Assembly (NCBI RefSeq): GCF_006715635.1
Contig: NZ_VFNP01000002.1
Span: 3,224,001 to 3,288,000, forward strand
From: Streptomyces sp. SLBN-118
GTDB taxonomy: Bacteria > Actinomycetota > Actinomycetes > Streptomycetales > Streptomycetaceae
Direction: 5' to 3'
DNA length: 64,000 bases
Part shown: positions 33,656-41,930 of the stretch, one piece after another
How positions within the stretch are numbered: the stretch's first letter is position 1
How the letters are laid out: every line of letters begins with the position of its first letter
Made by a program: the position numbers and the translations under genes
The notes under the pieces: model-generated
The model's database searches: none
Told to the model about the DNA's origin: nothing
What the model saw: the letters and a program-made list of their open reading frames with translations, nothing else

Positions 33656-34171
33656 ATGAACACGGCATCCACTGGCGGGGGCGGCCTCGAACCGCGTTGG
33701 CTCACCGAGGACGAACAGCGCGTCTGGCGCGCCTATCTGCATGCCACCACCCTCTTCGAGGACCACCTCGACCGCCAGTTGCAGCGGGATGCGGGTATGC
33801 CGCACATCTACTACGGCCTGCTCGTCCAGCTCTCCCAGGCCCCGCGCCGCCGCAAGCGGATGACCGACCTGGCCATCGACGCCAAGATCACCCGATCCCG
33901 GCTCTCGCACGCGATCGCACGCCTGGAGAAAAACGGCTGGGTCTGCCGCGAGGACTGTCCCTCCGACAAGCGCGGGCAGAACGCAGTCCTGACGGACGAG
34001 GGCTTCAAGATCCTTCGCAAGACCGCGCCCGGACATGTCGAGGCCGTACGGCAGGCGATGTTCGACCGGCTCACGCCCGAACAGGTGGATCAGCTGGGCG
34101 AGATCATGCGGATCCTGGCCGAGGGGCTACAGCCGCCGGACTCGGGCGCCGACCTGCCCTGGCTGCGCTGA
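33656..34171 (+). CDS. MarR-family transcriptional regulator
   Basis: A 171-residue MarR protein. The winged helix is at about 60-110 (MTDLAIDAKITRSRLSHAIARLEKNGWV, in part, then CREDCPSDKRGQNAVLTDEG for the wing). Two cysteines flank this junction (WVCREDC), so thiol or quinone sensing is possible. The ATG at 33656 is preferred to GTG 33647. It probably represses the divergent dioxygenase gene and itself through the two CTTGAA-type repeats. Confidence 0.88.
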   Translation: MNTASTGGGGLEPRWLTEDEQRVWRAYLHATTLFEDHLDRQLQRDAGMPHIYYGLLVQLSQAPRRRKRMTDLAIDAKITRSRLSHAIARLEKNGWVCREDCPSDKRGQNAVLTDEGFKILRKTAPGHVEAVRQAMFDRLTPEQVDQLGEIMRILAEGLQPPDSGADLPWLR

Positions 34172-34261
34172 CCCCTCACCCGCACCGGCATCCGCACCGG
34201 CACGGGCACCCGAACCCGAACCCGCACAACTGCCGTACACACAACGACAGACGGCATGCGA

Positions 34262-34297
34262 AGGGCCCTGCCCGGGTTCGTCCCCGGGCAGGGCCCT
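34262..34297. terminator. strong bidirectional terminator
   Basis: A perfect 15-bp stem (34262-34276 with 34283-34297) and six-base loop between the convergent MarR and MFS genes. The preceding 34180-34230 is a simple CGCACCGG/CGAACC repeat. Confidence 0.85.
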
Positions 34298-34324
34298 GTC
34301 CGCTCAATGACCTCTCAGTACCGC

Positions 34325-35851
34325 TCAGTGCGCGATGACGGGAACCTTGGTCTCGTCCTCGACACCGTCACCCGACGCCGCGGTGACCGAACCGGCCCCT
34401 GGGCGCCCGGTGTTGATCAGCGTGAACGCGATCGCGGCGGACGCCACGAGGATGCCGACGGCCCACCAGATCGCGGACGAGAAGCCGTGCACCATGCCCT
34501 GGAGCTGGAGGAGCTTCGGGTCGGCCGCGCCCGCCGCGTGCGAGGTGATGTACGCGGTCGTGGCGGAGGCCGCGATCGTGTTCAGCAGCGCCGTACCGAT
34601 GGCGCCGCCGACCTGCTGCGAGGTGTTCACCATCGCGGAGGCGACACCGGCGTCCTCCGGGCGCACGCCGTGCGTGGCCAGAGACATCGCCGGCATGAAC
34701 GCCGTACCCATGCCCAGACCCAGCAGCACCTGCGCCGGCAGGATCAGCCCCGCGTACGAGCTGCCGATCTCCAGCTGGGTCAGCATCAGCATGCCGACCG
34801 AGGCGACCAGGAAGCCGGGGCCCATCAGCAGCCGCGGCGGAACCCGGGTCATCAGACGGGCGCCGATCTGGGTCGAGCCCGTGATCATGCCCGCGATCAT
34901 CGGCAGGAAGGCGAAGCCGGTCTTGACCGGGGAGTAGCCCTTCACGACCTGGAGGTAGAAGGTCAGGAAGAGGAAGAGCCCGAACATCGCGATGATGGCG
35001 AGGCCCAGCGAGAGGTAGACACCGCCGCGATTGCGCTCGGTGATGACGCGCAGCGGCAGCAGCGGCGCCTTGACCCTCGACTCGGTGACGATGAACCCGG
35101 CGAGCAGCACCGCGGACGCGATGAACATGCCGACCGTCAGGCCGTCGGACCAGCCGGCCGACTCGGCGCGGGTGAAGCCGTAGACGAGCGCCACCAGGCC
35201 GAGGGTGGACAGGACGACACCGGGGATGTCGAGCGAGGAGCGGTTGCGCGCGCCCTCCGGCTCACGGATCACGAAGTACGCGCCCGCGGCGGCGACGATC
35301 GCGAAGGGGATGTTGACGAAGAAGGTCCAGCGCCAGTTGAGGTACTCGGTGAGGAAGCCGCCCAGGATCAGGCCGACGGCGCCGCCACCACCGGCGATCG
35401 CACCGTAGATGCCGAAGGCCTTGGCGCGCTCCTTGGCGTCGGTGAACATCACGGCGAGCAGGGAGAGCGCGGCGGGCGCCAGCAGTGCGCCGAACGCACC
35501 CTGCAGGGCACGCGAGCCGAGCAGCATGGCCTCGCCGGTGGCCGCGCCACCGAGCGCGGATGCCGCGGCGAAGCCGAGCAGGCCGGTCACAAAGGTCCGC
35601 TTACGGCCCCAGAGGTCGGCGATGCGCCCGCCGAAGAGCAGCAGTCCACCGAAGGCGAGGGCGTAAGCGGTGATGACCCACTGCCGGTTGCCGTCGGAAA
35701 TGCCGAGGTCCTGCTGGGCGGTAGGGAGCGCGATGTTCACGATCGTCGCGTCGAGCACCACCATCAGCTGGGCCAGGGCGATGAACACCAGCGCTTTCCA
35801 GCGACTGGGATCCGGAAGCGATATATCGGGTATACCGGCTGTTTTTGACAT
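34325..35851 (-). CDS. DHA2-type MFS drug exporter
   Basis: A 508-residue, 14-helix exporter: AQLMVVLDATIVNIALPT in helix 1 with the family Asp, GRIADLWGRKRTF as motif A, and GLILGGFLTEYLNWRWTFFVNIPF in the motif C region. The ATG at 35851 follows AGGTGG at nine bases, better than GTG 35863, which overlaps that site. The gene lies 108 bases downstream of a TetR regulator in the same direction and is its likely target; TTGACC in the gap may be a -35 box. Confidence 0.9.
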   Translation of the reverse strand: MSKTAGIPDISLPDPSRWKALVFIALAQLMVVLDATIVNIALPTAQQDLGISDGNRQWVITAYALAFGGLLLFGGRIADLWGRKRTFVTGLLGFAAASALGGAATGEAMLLGSRALQGAFGALLAPAALSLLAVMFTDAKERAKAFGIYGAIAGGGGAVGLILGGFLTEYLNWRWTFFVNIPFAIVAAAGAYFVIREPEGARNRSSLDIPGVVLSTLGLVALVYGFTRAESAGWSDGLTVGMFIASAVLLAGFIVTESRVKAPLLPLRVITERNRGGVYLSLGLAIIAMFGLFLFLTFYLQVVKGYSPVKTGFAFLPMIAGMITGSTQIGARLMTRVPPRLLMGPGFLVASVGMLMLTQLEIGSSYAGLILPAQVLLGLGMGTAFMPAMSLATHGVRPEDAGVASAMVNTSQQVGGAIGTALLNTIAASATTAYITSHAAGAADPKLLQLQGMVHGFSSAIWWAVGILVASAAIAFTLINTGRPGAGSVTAASGDGVEDETKVPVIAH

Positions 35852-35959
35852 GGGTGTAGCCACCTAGGGGTACGGAGGGGTCACAACGGACGTGGTCAGA
35901 GAGGCGTAGTCAGGAGTCTTGGTCAACAGTTGTACGGAGGACCTGGGAAGCCAACTGAA

Positions 35960-36607
35960 TTAATCGGTACGCAAGTCCTCCAAAGTCACCGCCGTGCCCG
36001 GCAGTTCGGAGCGGGCCGGCGCTTCGAGCCCGTCCAGGAACAGCGCCAGATGGCGATGGACGAACCGGTCGAAGTCCAGGCACGCGGTGCCCGGCAGCGG
36101 CCGGGTGAGCTGGGGGAGGGCGACGAGCAGATCCCCGACGGCCACGTCGGGGCGGAGACGGCCCTGCTCATGGGCGCGGGCGAAGAGACCCTCGACGGCC
36201 TCCTCAAGGCGTGCGCGCTCACGGGTGAGATCGGGAAAGGAATCGTCGAAGGCGCCCGAGAGCAGCGGGCACAGCGCCCCGATCCGTTCGTCGGCGGCCG
36301 CATGGGTGAAGCGCCGCAGCGCCTCGAACGCGTCCGTCTCCTCGGCGGCGGCCTCGTGCGCCCGCTGCGCCGTGCGCGCGAGGACGAACAGGACCACCTC
36401 GTGGATGAGGGTTTCCCGGTCCGGGAAGTGGCGGTAGAGCGTGGCGTTGCCGACGCCGGCGCGGCGGGCGATCTCGTCGAGCGGGACGTCCGGTCCGAAC
36501 TCCACGAAGGTCTCGCGCGCCGCCGTCACGATCCGCTCCCGGTTCCGCAGGGCGTCGGCCCGCGGCCGGGTCGTGCGGCGCGCTTCGGTGTCGGCGGCGG
36601 GGCTCAC
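35960..36607 (-). CDS. TetR-family transcriptional regulator
   Basis: A 215-residue TetR regulator. The helix-turn-helix is at about 22-68 (IVTAARETFVEFGPDVPLDEIARRAGVGNATLYRHFPDRE, shown only as the region), followed by a ligand domain of the type found upstream of MFS pumps. It precedes the MFS gene on the same strand. Two identical palindromes upstream (36650-36706) make autoregulation likely. Confidence 0.88.
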   Translation of the reverse strand: MSPAADTEARRTTRPRADALRNRERIVTAARETFVEFGPDVPLDEIARRAGVGNATLYRHFPDRETLIHEVVLFVLARTAQRAHEAAAEETDAFEALRRFTHAAADERIGALCPLLSGAFDDSFPDLTRERARLEEAVEGLFARAHEQGRLRPDVAVGDLLVALPQLTRPLPGTACLDFDRFVHRHLALFLDGLEAPARSELPGTAVTLEDLRTD

Positions 36608-36649
36608 GGCTCCACTCCCTTTCGCGTCTGCTCGGTATCTCTACGTAAG

Positions 36650-36706
36650 CGGGGATCGTTTCCCCGTTTCGTGGGGACGCAATGTCAAACGGGGAAGCGG
36701 TCCCCG
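36650..36706. promoter_or_regulatory. two TetR-type palindromes
   Basis: CGGGGA-N5-TCCCCG occurs at 36650-36666 and again at 36690-36706, 40 bases centre to centre, with perfect arms. They lie in the upstream region of the TetR gene. Confidence 0.7.
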
Positions 36707-36724
36707 GTTATTTCCGGCTTCCAA

Positions 36725-36740
36725 TGTGACCTGCGTCACA
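36725..36740 (+). promoter_or_regulatory. Crp-like binding site
   Basis: TGTGACCTGCGTCACA is a perfect palindrome. It fits both the enterobacterial TGTGA-N6-TCACA pattern and the looser GTG-N6-GNCAC pattern of Streptomyces Crp. It lies 128 bases before the M6 protease ATG and could also serve the divergent TetR gene. Confidence 0.6.
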
Positions 36741-36867
36741 CATTCCTCGCGGGAAATACCCACGATCGGACCAGCCCGGCGCGCGTCCCGCCACCACCCG
36801 TCACAGGCTGATCGCACCGAGTGCAGTGAGGGTCCGGCCTGCTGCCGCGGAGCCGAAGGGCGTTTGC

Positions 36868-38124
36868 ATGAAGCCGACGCGCCACCGGATACGTGCCCTC
36901 GGCGCCCTCGCCTCCCTCGCACTCGCAGCCCTCACCACGGCGAGCGCCACGCTCCCCGCCCCCTCCCGCGCCTCCGCGGGCCCGGTGGCCACGGCCGAGG
37001 AATCGGCGCTCGGACCGTGCCGCATTCCCTCCTCGCTGGGCGTCCAGATGTCGGAGGGCATGCCGACCCCGCCCGGCTACTCACACTCGACCGGCGAGGT
37101 CCGCGCCCTCAACCTGATGATCGACTTCCCGGACGCGCAGGGTTCCGGGCGGGCGCTGGACCGGCTCGCTGAGTTCTTCCCGCAGACCACGAAGTGGTTC
37201 CGGACCAGTTCGTACGGACGCCTCACCTACCGTCCGCATGCCCCCATCACCGACTGGCTGCGGATGCCGATGCCGTTCGCCGCGTACGGGATAGACCGCG
37301 GCTCCCCCTATGAACCGGGCTATCGCCAGCTGGTCCAGGACATCGTGGCCGCGGCCGACCCGGACGTGGATTTCAGCACGTACGACCTGGTCAACATACT
37401 GGTCACCCCGAATGCCGGGCCCTCGGCGCTGGACACCGTGCTGTCCGTCACCTTCTCCGGCAACACCGACGCACCGATGGCGGACGGCGTGCCGCTGGCC
37501 AACACGTCCTTCGTCTACAGCCGTCAGGACGACGGCTCCGGCTCGTACGCCGAGACGGGCTATCGCGTTCTGCCCCATGAGAACGGCCATGTCTTCGGAC
37601 TTCCCGACCTCTACACCGCCGACGGCGGGGGCGCCGTCGGCCACTGGGACATCATGTCCGAGGACTGGGGGGCCAATAACGACCTGCTCGGCTGGCACAA
37701 GTGGAAACTGGGCTGGCTGGACGCCGACCAGATTCGCTGCGCGTCCGCGGCCGGCACGACGGAGTACGCGCTGACGCCGCTGGCCACCTCCGGCGGCTCC
37801 AAGATGGCGATCGTGCCGCTGGGCGAGGACACGGGGTACGCGGTGGAGGTGCGCACCCGGGCGGGCAACGACGAGGCCGTGTGCGAGCCGGGCGTACTGA
37901 TCTACAGCGTGAAGTCCGACATAGACACCGGGCAGGGACCGGTGACGGTCCTGGACAGCAATCAGGACAGCGGCGGCTGTACGCGCCGCCCCAATGTGCA
38001 CGCGGAGCTGTCGGACGCGACGTACCAGCCGGGCCAGACCTTCACCGACCGCAAGAACCGCGTCCGCATCGCCGTGCTCGGCGAGAAGGGCGGCACCTAC
38101 CGGGTGCGCATCACCCGTTCCTGA
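36868..38124 (+). CDS. secreted M6-family metalloprotease
   Basis: A 418-residue exported protein. A signal peptide spans about residues 1-37 (KPTRHRIR, then a hydrophobic run to ASA). The zinc motif HENGH is at 237-241 (HExxH), followed by VFGLPDLY, with a downstream Asp, and IMSEDWG as the likely Met-turn region, as in immune-inhibitor-A type proteases. Three or four cysteines suggest disulfides. ATG 36868 has GAAGGG nine bases upstream. Its last 14 bases overlap the convergent ligase gene. Confidence 0.88.
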   Translation: MKPTRHRIRALGALASLALAALTTASATLPAPSRASAGPVATAEESALGPCRIPSSLGVQMSEGMPTPPGYSHSTGEVRALNLMIDFPDAQGSGRALDRLAEFFPQTTKWFRTSSYGRLTYRPHAPITDWLRMPMPFAAYGIDRGSPYEPGYRQLVQDIVAAADPDVDFSTYDLVNILVTPNAGPSALDTVLSVTFSGNTDAPMADGVPLANTSFVYSRQDDGSGSYAETGYRVLPHENGHVFGLPDLYTADGGGAVGHWDIMSEDWGANNDLLGWHKWKLGWLDADQIRCASAAGTTEYALTPLATSGGSKMAIVPLGEDTGYAVEVRTRAGNDEAVCEPGVLIYSVKSDIDTGQGPVTVLDSNQDSGGCTRRPNVHAELSDATYQPGQTFTDRKNRVRIAVLGEKGGTYRVRITRS

Positions 38125-39784
38125 CCCGCTGCTCACCCAGGAACCCGCGCAGCTCCCGCTTGAGGATCTTCCCGGTCGGATTCCGGGGCATCGGCTCGTC
38201 CCGTACGAAGACATGCGCCGGCACCTTGAAGGCGGCGAGCGTCCGGCCGACATGCGCCCGCAGCCCGTCCACGGTGACCGCGGCCCCGGGACGCAGCTGA
38301 ACGACGGCCGCGACCTCCTCGCCCAGCTCGGGGTGCGGTACGCCGAGCACGGCCGCGTCGGCGACCTCGGGGTGGTCGTGCAGGACCGCCTCGACCTCGA
38401 CGCAGTACACGTTCTCGCCGCCCCGGACGACCATGTCCTTGAGCCGGTCGACGATGCTGACCCGCCCGTCGCGGACGGTCGCCAGGTCGCCGGTTCTGAA
38501 CCAGCCGTCCTGGAAGGCGGCGGCGGTCGCGGCCGGGTCGTTCCAGTACCCGCGCACCAACGCCTGTCCCCGCAGCCACAGTTCGCCGACCTCGCCCTCG
38601 GGCAGCGGCTGCCCGCCCGGCCCGGCGACGCGCACCTCGGTGGCGGGCGTCGGCCGTCCCACGCTGCCCGGGTTCTCGCGGTATCCGGTACCGAAGTTGG
38701 CGAGCACGCCGCCGCTGGTCTCGGTGAGTCCGTAGCCGTTGCGCGGCTCGATCCGGTGTCCGTAGCGGGCCGTCAGCCGGGCCACGAGACCGGGCGGGGC
38801 CGCGGCACCCCCGGTATTGAGATGCGTGAGCGTCTCCAGCTCCGACCCGGCCCGCTCGGCCGCGTCCAGCAGCTGGAGCGCGGTGGTCGGCACCCCGGAA
38901 TAGTGCGTGACGCGGTGCCGCTCGATGAGCGCGAGGGCCTGCTCGGCGTCCCACTTCCGCATCAGTACGAGGGTCCCGCCGACCGCCATCGTCGAATACA
39001 GCGTGGTGAACGCGGCCACATGGAAGAACGGGAATGTCATCAGCGTCACCGGCGCGGGACCCTGCCCGGGCATCACCCCGCGCGCGAGGGACGCGGCGGC
39101 GGCGTGGTACCGCGGATTGAGCGCGGCCCCGGCCTGTGCGAGCTGGGTGGCGACGGCGCCCTTGGGCCGACCGGTCGTCCCGGACGTATAGATGATGGTG
39201 GCGTCGTCCTCGGCCCGCACCTCGACCTCGGGCGGCGCGAGGGTGGGGTCGGCCACCGGCGCGTATGCCTCGAAGCCTTCTGCCGCCGCGCCATGGAAGA
39301 CGACCCCGGGGACCCGGTGGCGCAGCGCCCAGGCACGGACGCGCGGCAGCCGCTCCCCGTCCACGAGGAGCACCGCGGGCATGCAGTCGTCGAGCGCGTA
39401 CGTGAACTCGGCGTCGGTCCACCAGGCATTGAGCGGCACAGCCACGAGTCCCGCCAGCTGGGCGGCCCAGAAGGCGACTTGCCACTCGGGGTGATTGCGC
39501 ATGGCGACGACGGCCCGGTCGCCGGGTTGCAGCCCGTACCCGTGGACGAGCCGCCGCGCGAGCGCGCATGCCTCGGCGAAGAACTCTCCGTAGGTCAGGC
39601 TCCGGCTCTCGGCCACGAGAAAGGGCCGGTCGCCGAACGCCCAGGTGGCCTCGACGAACTCCCGCAGGGTGCGCGGCCCGTCGACGTAGGCAAGCCCGCC
39701 GTCCTCACCGCGGACGACGGCGAAGGGCGCGCCGGGGGCGGTCAGTACCGCTTCGGGGCGGGCGGGGGAATCGGAGTGCGGCAC
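38111..39784 (-). CDS. AMP-dependent acyl-CoA ligase
   Basis: A 557-residue ANL-superfamily enzyme. IIYTSGTTGRPKGA is the AMP/phosphate loop (about 190-203), NGYGLTETSGG the A5 motif (about 330), FRTGDLATV and IVDRLKDMVVRGGENVY the A7-A8 hinge, and NPTGKILKREL the C-terminal catalytic lysine motif. It activates a carboxylic acid, probably a fatty acid, as its CoA thioester. The GTG at 39784 is preferred: it lies seven bases after a good -10 box and there is no ribosome site, so the transcript is probably leaderless. Confidence 0.9.
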   Translation of the reverse strand: MPHSDSPARPEAVLTAPGAPFAVVRGEDGGLAYVDGPRTLREFVEATWAFGDRPFLVAESRSLTYGEFFAEACALARRLVHGYGLQPGDRAVVAMRNHPEWQVAFWAAQLAGLVAVPLNAWWTDAEFTYALDDCMPAVLLVDGERLPRVRAWALRHRVPGVVFHGAAAEGFEAYAPVADPTLAPPEVEVRAEDDATIIYTSGTTGRPKGAVATQLAQAGAALNPRYHAAAASLARGVMPGQGPAPVTLMTFPFFHVAAFTTLYSTMAVGGTLVLMRKWDAEQALALIERHRVTHYSGVPTTALQLLDAAERAGSELETLTHLNTGGAAAPPGLVARLTARYGHRIEPRNGYGLTETSGGVLANFGTGYRENPGSVGRPTPATEVRVAGPGGQPLPEGEVGELWLRGQALVRGYWNDPAATAAAFQDGWFRTGDLATVRDGRVSIVDRLKDMVVRGGENVYCVEVEAVLHDHPEVADAAVLGVPHPELGEEVAAVVQLRPGAAVTVDGLRAHVGRTLAAFKVPAHVFVRDEPMPRNPTGKILKRELRGFLGEQRVRNG

Positions 39785-39791
39785 GGGCGAG

Positions 39792-39820
39792 ACGCTATGC
39801 CGCTGTGCGGGCGGCGTCAA
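39792..39820 (-). promoter_or_regulatory. housekeeping promoter of the ligase gene
   Basis: On the minus strand TTGACG (39815-39820), a 17-base spacer, then TAGCGT (39792-39797), seven bases before the GTG start codon. This is a textbook HrdB-type promoter for a leaderless mRNA. Confidence 0.75.
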
Positions 39821-40044
39821 GGTCGGTGTATTGGCCAACGAGCTGGGCACCGGCCACCGGCCGCGGGGGCGCGAGCGGCGACGTGCCCGGTCAGCCCGAG
39901 CACCTCCAGCAGCGGGCGGCACTGCCCGGTGACGGCGCGGAAGCCGCGTACAGGGCGAAACACAGCTGGTCGTCCAGGAGCAGTCGTCCAGGAGCAGGGG
40001 GCCTGGGCGGCGAAGGCCACTTCGGGCTGACCCGTACGTCCGTC
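39821..40044. other. gap with a possible gene relic and a 14-bp duplication
   Basis: No intact gene is seen. TCGTCCAGGAGCAG is duplicated in tandem near 39970-40000. On the minus strand a short frame (about 39850-39960) reads RAVTGQCRPLLEVLGLTGHV, which resembles the C-terminal part of STAS anti-sigma-antagonist proteins, but the frame breaks on both sides. Confidence 0.3.
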
Positions 40045-40072
40045 GGCCGGCACCGGTCCCCCGGTGCCGGCC
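40045..40072 (-). terminator. hairpin terminator of the oxygenase operon
   Basis: A perfect 12-bp stem (40045-40056 with 40061-40072) and four-base loop just after the SRPBCC gene. No T-run. Confidence 0.75.
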
Positions 40073-40083
40073 GGCACGTGTGT

Positions 40084-40506
40084 CTACCGCTCCTGCTCCG
40101 CCGTTCGTTTGAGCTCCTCCAGCCAGGCGACCAGGGACTGCTCAAGGGCCGCGAGCATCCCGGCCGGGTCCGCGTCGACCGGCGCCCCCGCCCAGGACTC
40201 CTCGGTGACGACCCGCGTCTCCGTCCCCCCGCCGCACGGCTGAAACGTCCAGCGGTGGGTTCCGTCGATGCCCGCTGCGGGTCCGCCCCAGGCAATGGAC
40301 AGGCACGGTTCCAACTCCGTCACCGTCGAGGTGATGTCCAGGCCGTGGGTGAGCCAGCGGAAGCTCGCGCCCACCTTCAGCTCGCCTTCGAGCGCGGCAA
40401 GGTCGATTCCGGAGTTCCAGCTCGGCCAGGCGGCGATGTCGGTGTGCAGCCGCCAGACGCTCTCGACGGGGGCCGCGATCGTGATCTCGTGACGCGTGTT
40501 GATCAT
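40084..40506 (-). CDS. SRPBCC-family (START-like) protein
   Basis: A 140-residue ligand-binding fold protein: ITIAAPVESVWRLHTDIAAWPSW at the N terminus is the typical opening of polyketide-cyclase/dehydrase-like SRPBCC proteins, and the C-terminal helix is LAALEQSLVAWLEELKRT. It is cytosolic and may bind a hydrophobic product. Its ATG overlaps the stop of the oxygenase gene (ATGA), so it is translationally coupled as the third gene of the MFS, oxygenase, SRPBCC operon. Confidence 0.85.
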   Translation of the reverse strand: MINTRHEITIAAPVESVWRLHTDIAAWPSWNSGIDLAALEGELKVGASFRWLTHGLDITSTVTELEPCLSIAWGGPAAGIDGTHRWTFQPCGGGTETRVVTEESWAGAPVDADPAGMLAALEQSLVAWLEELKRTAEQER

Positions 40507-41930
40507 GCCGCACCGTCCTCTGTGTTGATGTCGGTGTTGATGTCGGTGTTGATGTCGGTGTGGTTGTCGGTGTCGTTGGTGGCCTCGATGTCGGCGTCGG
40601 CAATCCAGGAGCCATGGATCCCGGCCGGCACCCGGCGCGGCAGCTCGACCGTGGCCACGGGCCGTCCGGCGGGAGCCGAGGCGTCGAGGATCAGCAGCTG
40701 CGAGGCGTCCCGGTCCAGATCGCTGACGACGGTGAGCAGATAGCCGTCGTCCTCGCGGGTGCCGCCTTCGGCAGCCACGAACACGGCCTCGCCGGGCATC
40801 CGGCCGCGGCCCATGGGCACCAGCTCCCGTACGCCGGTCGTGTGGTCGTGCTTGGCGATGGCGTACTCGTTCAGGTCCGGCCCGGGGAAGGCGACGGAGT
40901 AGCTGAACCGGTTCGGCAGACCCGTCATGTCTTCGTTGATGGTGGGGAATTCGGTCACCAGGTCGTCGACAGCCTCCTCGCTCGCGGTACCGGTCGCCGG
41001 GTCGAGGACCCAGCGGTGGCCGGTCGCGCCGACCATCGGCTGGGGCGCGTAACCGGGCGCACCGATCCACCACTTCCAGGTCTGCTCCCAGGCCCCGCGG
41101 TCGTAGCGCGGCCCGCTCAGCACGATCCGGCCGCGCTCGTCCTCGTACGCGTTGGCCACATGCAGCAGGGCACCGGGCTCGACCTCGAACCACCGCACCC
41201 TGGCGGGCCCCGTGCGCGGCATGACGCCGATGCGCGGGGTGTAGGTGTCGCTCCATCGGTACGGGATCCCGGACTGCTCGGCCGGGTTGAAGACGACCGG
41301 GAGGTCGAGCCAGATCACATGCCCGGCCGTGATGCCGAAGTCGTGCATCAGGGAGGGGCCCGCGCCGTCGACGACCTCCGAGCGGACGATGTCGCCCTTG
41401 GCGTCGGCGACGTAGTACGTCAGATACGGCGGGAAGGGCCCGTAGCCGAAGAAGTGCAGCTCGCCGGTGACCGGGTCGGTCTTGGGGTGCGCGGTCATCG
41501 CGGTCTTCAGCCTGCCGCCGAAGTCGTACGCGCCGACGGTGTCCAGCTCGGGCGTCATCTCGTAGGGCAGGTTCACCTCCTGGAGCGCCAGGATCCGGCC
41601 CGCGTGCTCGATGACATGCGTGGCGGCGTCGCTGGCCTTGAGATTCGGTATCCCGTCGGCGCCCATATAGGGGACACCGGCGAGCGCGGGGGTGTGGACC
41701 CAGCGGTTGCGGTACCACTCGGCGCGGCCGCCCCGCAGCCGCAGCCCGTGGATCATGCCGCTGCCCTTGAACCAGTGGGTGGGTGTGTGGCCGGGCTTGG
41801 GGTTGTGACCATTGCGGAAGTAGCGGCCGCTCAGCTCGGGCGGGATGGTTCCGTGGACGGTCAGCTCGTGCGCGGTGATCTCGTCGACGACGGGCGTGTA
41901 GTGCCCGGAGACGTACGGCTTGGTGGTCAT
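40503..41930 (-). CDS. carotenoid-cleavage-oxygenase-family enzyme
   Basis: A 475-residue seven-bladed propeller oxygenase. The four iron-binding histidines are recognisable in TAHPKTD, LMHDFGIT, LLHVANAYED and GIHGSW, and RYFRNGHNPKPG near the N terminus is typical. The family splits double bonds of carotenoids, stilbenes or phenylpropenes. The C terminus ends in a low-complexity TDIN repeat encoded by a 12-bp tandem repeat. AGGAGG lies eight bases before the ATG at 41930, which overlaps the MFS stop (ATGA). Without carotenoid genes nearby, a lignostilbene or aromatic substrate is as likely. Confidence 0.9.
   Translation of the reverse strand: MTTKPYVSGHYTPVVDEITAHELTVHGTIPPELSGRYFRNGHNPKPGHTPTHWFKGSGMIHGLRLRGGRAEWYRNRWVHTPALAGVPYMGADGIPNLKASDAATHVIEHAGRILALQEVNLPYEMTPELDTVGAYDFGGRLKTAMTAHPKTDPVTGELHFFGYGPFPPYLTYYVADAKGDIVRSEVVDGAGPSLMHDFGITAGHVIWLDLPVVFNPAEQSGIPYRWSDTYTPRIGVMPRTGPARVRWFEVEPGALLHVANAYEDERGRIVLSGPRYDRGAWEQTWKWWIGAPGYAPQPMVGATGHRWVLDPATGTASEEAVDDLVTEFPTINEDMTGLPNRFSYSVAFPGPDLNEYAIAKHDHTTGVRELVPMGRGRMPGEAVFVAAEGGTREDDGYLLTVVSDLDRDASQLLILDASAPAGRPVATVELPRRVPAGIHGSWIADADIEATNDTDNHTDINTDINTDINTEDGAA
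40522..40569. repeat. 12-bp tandem repeat inside the oxygenase gene
   Basis: GTGTTGATGTCG is repeated three times without change (40522-40557) and once degenerately (40558-40569). On the coding strand it encodes repeated TDIN close to the protein's C terminus. Confidence 0.85.
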
